A stretch of DNA of 64,000 nucleotides from contig CM051460.1 in assembly GCA_028095005.1 (NCBI GenBank), positions 16,787,501 through 16,851,500 of the forward strand, in the 5' to 3' direction. The position numbers were made by a program, and so were the translations under genes. Source of the DNA: Rhynchospora pubera. Lineage: Eukaryota > Streptophyta > Magnoliopsida > Poales > Cyperaceae. This document shows positions 58,101 through 64,000 of this stretch, in pieces. Numbering within the stretch: position 1 is the first letter of the stretch; the number at the start of each line of letters is the position of its first letter. Under the pieces are notes generated by a model, which saw nothing but the letters and a program-made list of their open reading frames with translations, did not search any database and was not told the origin of the DNA.

Positions 58101-60593
58101 CCATGTAATGGGGTTGAAACCGCTTCAAATCATCCTACCATAGAATGCGTAAAATTCAGTTAAAAGGTTGGACAATTGGTGAGCTCAGTATGAAAATAAT
58201 TCAAATTAGAAAATTCTTGAACCCTGAGATAATTGACATTAGTGTAGATTTGCTCTATGCCATTTGAGAGTGTAAAATATTCAAATGCACGCTCGTATAC
58301 ATGCCACGATGGAAGCATGCTTAGGAATCTATCTCCAGCTTGACATGGCACATGTTCCCATAAGTTTGCTACCTAAAATGTGGTAAGTAAATCAAGATTG
58401 ATTCAATGCATATGCTTACGAAGAATGGGCCTGCATAATTGGATCATTTTAGATCCCAAAATTGTTTCTCAAGGAACATTGCGATTGTATTAGAACTTTT
58501 ATAGAAGTCATTGCTTTTGATTGCTCATCATCCATATTAATTTTTGGAAAAGTAAATTACAGCAGTAAGACAAATAAATATAATCTGACCTGATGAAAGA
58601 GGTTTTGGTGAGTGAGCATGACGCCCTTTGGCATACCACTTGTTCCACTTGTATACATCAGAGTTGCTATGTCATCAGGTTTGATGGTTTCAAGATCTTG
58701 GCTTTGACCTAATACAGCACTAGGTTGTGAGCTTTCAAGTATGCTAACATTGTTTAGATATGTCTGACGAAATACCAGGGAACTCTGAAAATAAGAAACA
58801 ACAGTTTGGAAAATTGCTACCTGTTTTTGGAGAAACTGACAATTTAGTACGGTATTCTTGCCCCAGTTGTGTAATTTCATTGTAGTCATACAAGGAAATG
58901 CCCTTGATAGCAGAGTTATTACTGAGGCTAGACTTTTCGCCCCAGAGTAGAACTATAAATCGAACATTAATTCTTGGAATGAGTGACTCTGCAAGCCGGT
59001 TAAAGAACTTAGGGTTGTCGGCTACAAGAGCTATGCTGTTTTAATAGACAAAAATGTTAAAATATATATAAAAAATAAATTCCAGAATAATTTTGTTTAA
59101 ACAATTTCCTCTACTAACTGTAATGAAACTTGAGTCATCCAAAAAGACAAATTAATCACACAAAAAATCCAAGAACAATGGAATTGCTGTACTGGTACAG
59201 ACCCAGTACACTGGTACAGTTTGTTGTTAATTAAGGAAAGGCTCAAGACCGCTTTGGACAAGTACACTGACTCTTGATTTGGACATTTTTGGGGGAAAAA
59301 ATACCTTTCAGAGTGAGTGTAAATCTTAAATAGTTCTTCATCAGATGACCTAGTTCCTCGTACTGCATTTATAGCACCCCTGGCCATGATTCCTGCAATT
59401 GACCAGTACTTGTCAGTTTAGTTATTGGGGTATGCTACTCATGGTGATCAGATTTCATCTATCTGCAATTCATCTCTCTTTAGCTCATGTATGTTTTATA
59501 AAGACTATTGTAGTGAAATTTGTGTGACAAGAGATGAGAATCTCTTTTTGTCCAGTAAAAAAAAGGAAATTTGACAAAGACACAAGGTACACATACCTTG
59601 GTCTGCAATTAGCCACCTGCATGAGTTGTCAGCAAAAAGGGCGACTTTTTCTTCTGGGACTAGTCCTATTTGTCTCAATCCTTCAGCAAAATTCAATATT
59701 TCTTGCTCAACCTGGATTCAGGAAAGTAAAAATTCAGGATAACAGGTTTGCATAGATATTGGTATTTAATTGACAGTAGAAGAGTCTCAATTATTCCCAC
59801 ATCTACGCTTGTAATACCAAATTGCCAGTAAGGTACTGTACTGGTAAACGCTACATTTTATAAAATTAATAGTGGACATAAAACACTAGAGATTGTATCA
59901 TTCTTGTACAGCTGTTAGAATGCATCCAAATTGATAAACATGGCTAGAATAAAATTTCACCTGATTATGAGTCAATTTTGAAGGAGGGTCGTGATATGTA
60001 TCTACTAATGCAATTCTGTCTCCAAACTTTTCTGCATTACTCCTCCAAATATCAGGAATTGCTTTCCAGTAATTAGGAGTATTATTGTTCGTCTCATTGG
60101 TTACATTTTTTCTTTCTTTTTCAAGGAAGGGGGAGCATTTTCTTCTAACTTTTTCGCCAACCTATAAGTTCAATATCTTCAAATTATAGGGATCTTTAAT
60201 AAAACATACAGGTACCCCCATTGTGATATTATTGATAGCAAAATGCATAGTAACATTGGGCTATCCTAAATACTTCATGCCTAGAGAGGACTACAATTTT
60301 CATAATTTTTAAAAAAGAAAATAAATTCCAGGTGAAAATTGAACTCGAGACCTGATAGGAGTGCTGAGCAAACAGTTGATCTGAAACTTAAAAGGAATAT
60401 ATATGGAGGAAAAGCAGTATATATCTTATTTTACCTCCAAGGAACACCTGGTGGCACCATGTCGGCTGCATCTGACAGGTGAGCATATCATAGGGATGGT
60501 CCATGGTGTTCCACTGTGAGAACCGAGGAGGCGGAGGCTCGATGTTCTATGATGGTGCACACTGGACATGGCTGAGCTCAATTGAATAGCCAT
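55123..60593 (-). CDS. AAE15/AAE16-like: Acyl-activating enzyme 15/16-type, chloroplastic (acyl-CoA/acyl-ACP synthetase), 735 aa
   Basis: Eighteen exons (minus): 60593-60435, 60161-59961, 59711-59597, 59392-59305, 59035-58837, 58784-58590, 58372-58223, 58134-58067, 57960-57855, 57761-57603, 57463-57410, 57326-57246, 56966-56829, 56450-56291, 55756-55677, 55566-55463, 55371-55314, 55215-55123. They sum to 2208 nt and stay open. The first ~50 residues are Ser/Arg/His-rich with few acids, as in a chloroplast transit peptide. Adenylating-enzyme motifs: YTSGTSGMPKG (~298-308), GYGLTETSP (~507), DGWFNTGD (~583) and GRVKDTIVLSTGENV. WKAIPDIWRSNAEKFGDRIA and LPSWHVYERAFEYF are typical of this clade. 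The enzyme activates fatty acids with ATP, and Arabidopsis AAE15 is reported as a plastid acyl-ACP synthetase. One weak donor (TCA|GTTTCT, 58836) is the least certain junction. A broken sister copy lies upstream. Confidence 0.94.
60300..60395 (-). mobile_element. Possible SINE fragment in intron 1
   Basis: On the minus strand GCTCAGCACTCCTATCAGG is followed by TCTCGAGTTCAATTTTCACC, which resembles the A-box to B-box part of a tRNA-derived SINE. It is short and degenerate. Confidence 0.35.
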
Positions 60594-60725
60594 TCTGGTT
60601 GGCTACAGAAGAGGAGAAAACAGAGCAAAATGAAGAACCGTTAAAGAAGAACAAGTGGATAGCAAAAATCTTGAAAATAACGAACAAAAGTAGAAAAAGA
60701 ATGACAAGATGCAACTTAGACATGG

Positions 60726-60733
60726 TTTATATA
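60726..60733 (-). promoter_or_regulatory. TATA box of the acyl-activating enzyme gene
   Basis: TATATAAA on the minus strand, about 133 bp upstream of the ATG. Position-based call. Confidence 0.6.
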
Positions 60734-60734
60734 T

Positions 60735-61320
60735 CAGATAGATGCAATCATGAAATTTGACAAATAATTAAAAGGAGGAGGTAAGTAAACGAAGTAATTA
60801 ATATATAATAAAATGTATATGATAAGGAGATAAATATCCTAATTGGAATGTCATAATACATTGGATTCATTGGTCCTGGTTAATTAGCCTAAGTGGAGAA
60901 AGCGAGTCTTAAGTTATCTATTCATTTGTTTTGTAATTGTTTAGCATTGTACTATTTTATAAGTACTAAAATATATTTGGATGAAGCATCCATTGTAGCT
61001 TATATCCTCGTTGGTTCCGTCAAAGAAGTAAACAACATGTAGAGGTGACAATTAGAACGCGACATCAAAATTTGTTCATTGCTTCGCATCATAATATATA
61101 AAAAAAAGAAGACAAGAATTAGATCAATATATAGTCTTTGTCAAACGTCAAGTTATATTTGCACTTTTGCATATTAAATATTTAATCCATTTCTTTTGAT
61201 ATATATATATAAAAGCTCAGTATTTCAAATGACTAGTTGCTCAAATTTTCATGTACCACAATATTTTTCCAATCAATTATATCAATATGAGTAGGGACAA
61301 AATTGACTAGCCTTTTATAA
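60735..61320. other. Upstream region of the acyl-activating enzyme gene; no gene seen
   Basis: AT-rich spacer between the two tandem copies, presumably the promoter of the intact copy. No open frame or RNA gene is supported. Confidence 0.4.
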
Positions 61321-61462
61321 TTTTTTATGATAAATTGGGGGGGTCAAGCCCGCCATTTATTTTTAATTAAATGTCTATAAAAAATCTCAATCGGATTTCT
61401 AACCTACGACTTTTCACTCAAGATACATTGCTCTTTGCCAATAGATCAAGAGATTCTCAACT
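61321..61462 (-). mobile_element. tRNA-derived SINE, diverged copy
   Basis: Same family and orientation as 13155-13305. On the minus strand it has GATCTATTGGCAAAGAGCAA, AAAAGTCGTAGGTTAGAAAT, and a 3' body with GACATTTAATTAAAAATAAA and GGCTTGACCCCCCC. The B-box has decayed (GGTTAGAAAT). Confidence 0.65.
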
Positions 61463-61659
61463 AACCTTTTATACCCATTGTTTTTTTCCCCGAGTGCTTA
61501 ATGTATATTTCTTTGATTTATGTAATATAAAATATGCTTGGCGAGTTTAATGATAAATAATTTCATAAACTATAAGTTCTGCAGCAATACGTGCCACAGT
61601 GCCAACTTAGTTCGTAGAAGGATTTATTCATAGCTTTTGACATGCCATACAAGACAAAC

Positions 61660-61718
61660 AGAAAAGCAAAAAAAAAAAAAAAAAATAATAATAATAAAAA
61701 TAAAAAAATAAAAAAAAT
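61660..61718. repeat. A-rich simple repeat
   Basis: A run of about 18 A followed by AAT and AAAT units, just beyond the stop of the pseudogene (T-rich on its sense strand). Confidence 0.9.
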
Positions 61719-61730
61719 CAAGGCATAATC

Positions 61731-62816
61731 TTATTTATACATGTTAGCAATCTGATCGTGATATTTGGCAATTACAGCTTCTCTCCTCACTTTCATGTTT
61801 TGTGTCAGCAGACCATTATCCACCTGAAATTATAATAACATACAGGGATCAATTAGATCTTAATTTTGCATAAATACTACAAAGTATGTGAAAACTTGTG
61901 TGATAACTTACCGTGACCAACATTGGTCCAATGTGGAAAGAGCAACCATCAGTCCTGAATTTTACAATAACAGTTTCCTCGAAAGCTTATAAAAAGACAC
62001 AAAAAGAAAAGAAAAGAAAAGAAAAGAAGACATACAATAACAATACGGGAAAAAGAAGAAAATAAAAATTACCAAGTTCTGAGTTCATCACGTAATAACT
62101 TTAGCTGTGTTTCTTTGGATATTTCCATTTTCTCATCCAAAGTTAAGAGTCTCTTTCGAGTTTCCAATATTTCGTCCTGATTGGGGAAACAAAATTGAAC
62201 ATAATGAAACTGAGTAGACCAATTTCCAACTGAACAATGAAACTGAGTAGACCAATTTATTCGCAACATAATGCAAAGGAATCAAAATTGAAGCAACAAT
62301 TTGTGCGAAGAACCATTCGAGCATGCTAGTAAAAATCGTGCTTGGGTAGGATCATTGGGCAATGCCTTTCCCTTCAAATTAAATCATTCTTAATGTGCAA
62401 ATCTAGAAACATAATCGAAGGAAAATATAACATGTATTGACAACAGCAACAGCATGCACTTAATCTTGGATGAAAACCTAAAAAATTCTCTTTGCCTCCA
62501 TATATAGCAAGCTAATCTTGATTAGGATATGAGTCAATAATTTCTGAGGAGGGTGAACTTGTGGCAATCTGCCTCTGTATTGAATTACAGAATATTTGAA
62601 CAAATTCTCTCAATAAGCTTTATAGGTGAAGAGAAAAATAATCACCACTAAGCACTTCTATTTAATAGATAAATAGTGATACTTATTCAAAATAAGAAAA
62701 ATTGAAAAATAAAACAAAGAAAGGAAATAAAACGTGGTTGTTATATACTTATAAATTGTTTCATAGACTGCAGGCACTGAAGCAAAATAGTGGGGTTGAA
62801 GCCGCTTCAAATCATC
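61731..62816 (-). pseudogene. Broken tandem duplicate of the AAE15/16-type gene
   Basis: Homologues of exon 8 (62816-62749, DDLKRLQPHYFASVPAVYETIY, intact), exon 9 (about 62580-62483), exon 10 (about 62371-62175), exon 16, exon 17 (61954-61912) and exon 18 (61823-61731, ending IANMYK-stop). Lesions: exon 9 has a frameshift and TAG where the intact copy has GAG before its donor. Exon 10 has a frameshift and a 33-bp-offset tandem duplication of AATGAAACTGAGTAGACC. Exons 11-15, which carry GYGLTET and GWFNTGD, are absent, with exon 10 running almost directly into exon 16. Exon 17 lacks 15 nt. The first 13 residues of exon 16 do not match the intact copy. Exons 1-7 are not in the window. The 3' flank is also duplicated, so this is a DNA-level tandem copy, not a retrocopy. 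Confidence 0.9.
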
Positions 62817-62989
62817 CTACCAAGCAAATGTAGCAGTTCAGTTGAAGTAGGCACATGCACTAAAAATACAACTCGTGAACTACTCCTTTCTGAAATTTAA
62901 GTAAATTTATAAATTTTTCAAGTTTGCATTTAGCTGCAGAATGTATATTATGAAATGTTATACTTAAAATATTGGATGCATACTAGAAT

Positions 62990-63215
62990 AAATGTTTATA
63001 ATAATAATAATTAGCAACCTCTGGATGTTTTTTGATCTGATCCGTTTGATTTAATCTCAACAGTTATGGATGCCCCGTGCATAATACCAGATTGATAGGT
63101 CAGGAAAATTTTAACCGTTCAAATTAAATCGGACGGCTCAGGTTAAAAAAAATGTCCGCTGGTCGTTTTTTAATAACCGATCAGAGGATCCGGACTCGGA
63201 GTTGGTGGGTTTTGT
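62990..63215. mobile_element. Foldback-like element
   Basis: The left CTGATCCGTTTGATTTAATC followed by TCAACAGTT is partly mirrored at the right by AACCGTTCAAATTAAATCGG and ACGGCTCA. The outer GGATG and GATCCGG strings also face each other. The pairing is imperfect, so the limits are rough. Confidence 0.45.
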
Positions 63216-64000
63216 TAACAATAACTATTTTGGTTCTCTCTTTTTTTTTTATTCTTTACCGGGTAATTCATTCTTTATGAGTAAAAATTAGTCCGAAAGA
63301 AACTCTGAGCCGGGCCTTGTGTTGCACCAGCTTGTCCTGATCCGGCTTTCATAGGATCTACACAAAAATAGATAATCACAAAATACACCCTGATGACTTG
63401 ACTATAATTGGTTTGACACTGCGCGTTTCTAATATCTTGCGCTTCACCTTGCCGCCATCGTTCGTCTCCATCCAATTTCTTCATTTCTGGGGCTTTGTTT
63501 TTTTAGTTGTATCCTCTGTTGCCTCAGCCTCTTCCGTTATTAATTTGTTCTTCTTTTACAAGGCCAGTCATCAATTTTTTATTTTTTTTATGGCCATTGG
63601 ATGAATTTAGTTTTGATAGAAGAATGTGAAATTAAAACTAACAGATTGTGTTTTTAATTACATAGAACACAATCAGCACAGACTGAAGGTTAAAATCTCT
63701 CCAATCTACACTACAAATACAGACGACAAACTTTTTGTTTTTATAATCTGATGTCTTCAGACTTTCCGAAATAACTGTAGCATATAACTTAGATATATTT
63801 CCTAACTGAATTCTCCTGAATGCATCTATTTTGTTGCAGCTCTTCTATTTATGATCTGATATGTCTTCAAATAATCTTAATCCTATCAGTGCAGACATAT
63901 CAAGAAGTTCTTACCAATTCAGAGTCCAAAATTTGAAAACAAAAGATGTTGGCATTGGCGAGTTCATTACCACTCCTGTGTTCTCTGCAGGAGGCCACAT
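63216..64000. other. No gene supported; presumably intron or upstream DNA of the pseudogene
   Basis: No homologue of exon 7 of the acyl-activating enzyme could be found before the window ends. Open stretches near 63400-63600 lack any recognisable motif. Confidence 0.4.

Overview
This is nuclear DNA of a flowering plant. Evidence: multi-exon genes with GT-AG introns, a heptameric polyubiquitin with a leader intron, a NAC-type transcription-factor gene, an SLC37-like glycerol-3-phosphate permease, a chloroplast-targeted acyl-activating enzyme, plant L1-type LINEs with a C-terminal RNase H, tRNA-derived SINEs, MITEs, and an AT-rich satellite with a monomer of about 172 bp. The species cannot be fixed from the sequence alone.

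Layout. 0-3.2 kb: decayed LINE with poly(A) tail. 3.3-4.6 kb: foldback element and short repeats. 4.9-11.4 kb (+): a 12-exon NAC-like gene whose stop codon is supplied by a hAT-type MITE at 11440-11741. 12.1-20.2 kb (-): a duplicated polyubiquitin locus. The intact seven-unit gene lies at 17695-19299, and a strongly diverged tandem ubiquitin-like gene at 14565-15404, with LINE and SINE insertions between the duplicated flanks. About 21.2-39.8 kb: an 18.6-kb satellite array with an orientation switch at its left edge, higher-order duplications and one internal foldback insertion. 39.8-43.4 kb (-): LTR retrotransposon remnant (LTR, primer-binding site and leader) that ends abruptly at the satellite. 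43.4-50.3 kb: gene-poor accessory DNA with two adjacent foldback elements, a hAT-like element that may carry a gene 5' end, and a minisatellite-bearing element. 51.4-53.5 kb (+): intact two-exon glycerol-3-phosphate transporter-like gene. 55.1-60.6 kb (-): intact 18-exon AAE15/16-type acyl-activating enzyme. From 61.7 kb (-): a broken tandem duplicate of it.

The genes do not form a pathway or operon. The main story is genome remodelling: two gene duplications with contrasting decay (ubiquitin, acyl-activating enzyme), a transposon that redefined a protein C-terminus, and a family of foldback elements with a conserved inner stem and interchangeable tips. Exon models were built by hand by following reading frame across GT-AG junctions. 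All three spliced genes stay open from start to stop with every intron phase consistent.
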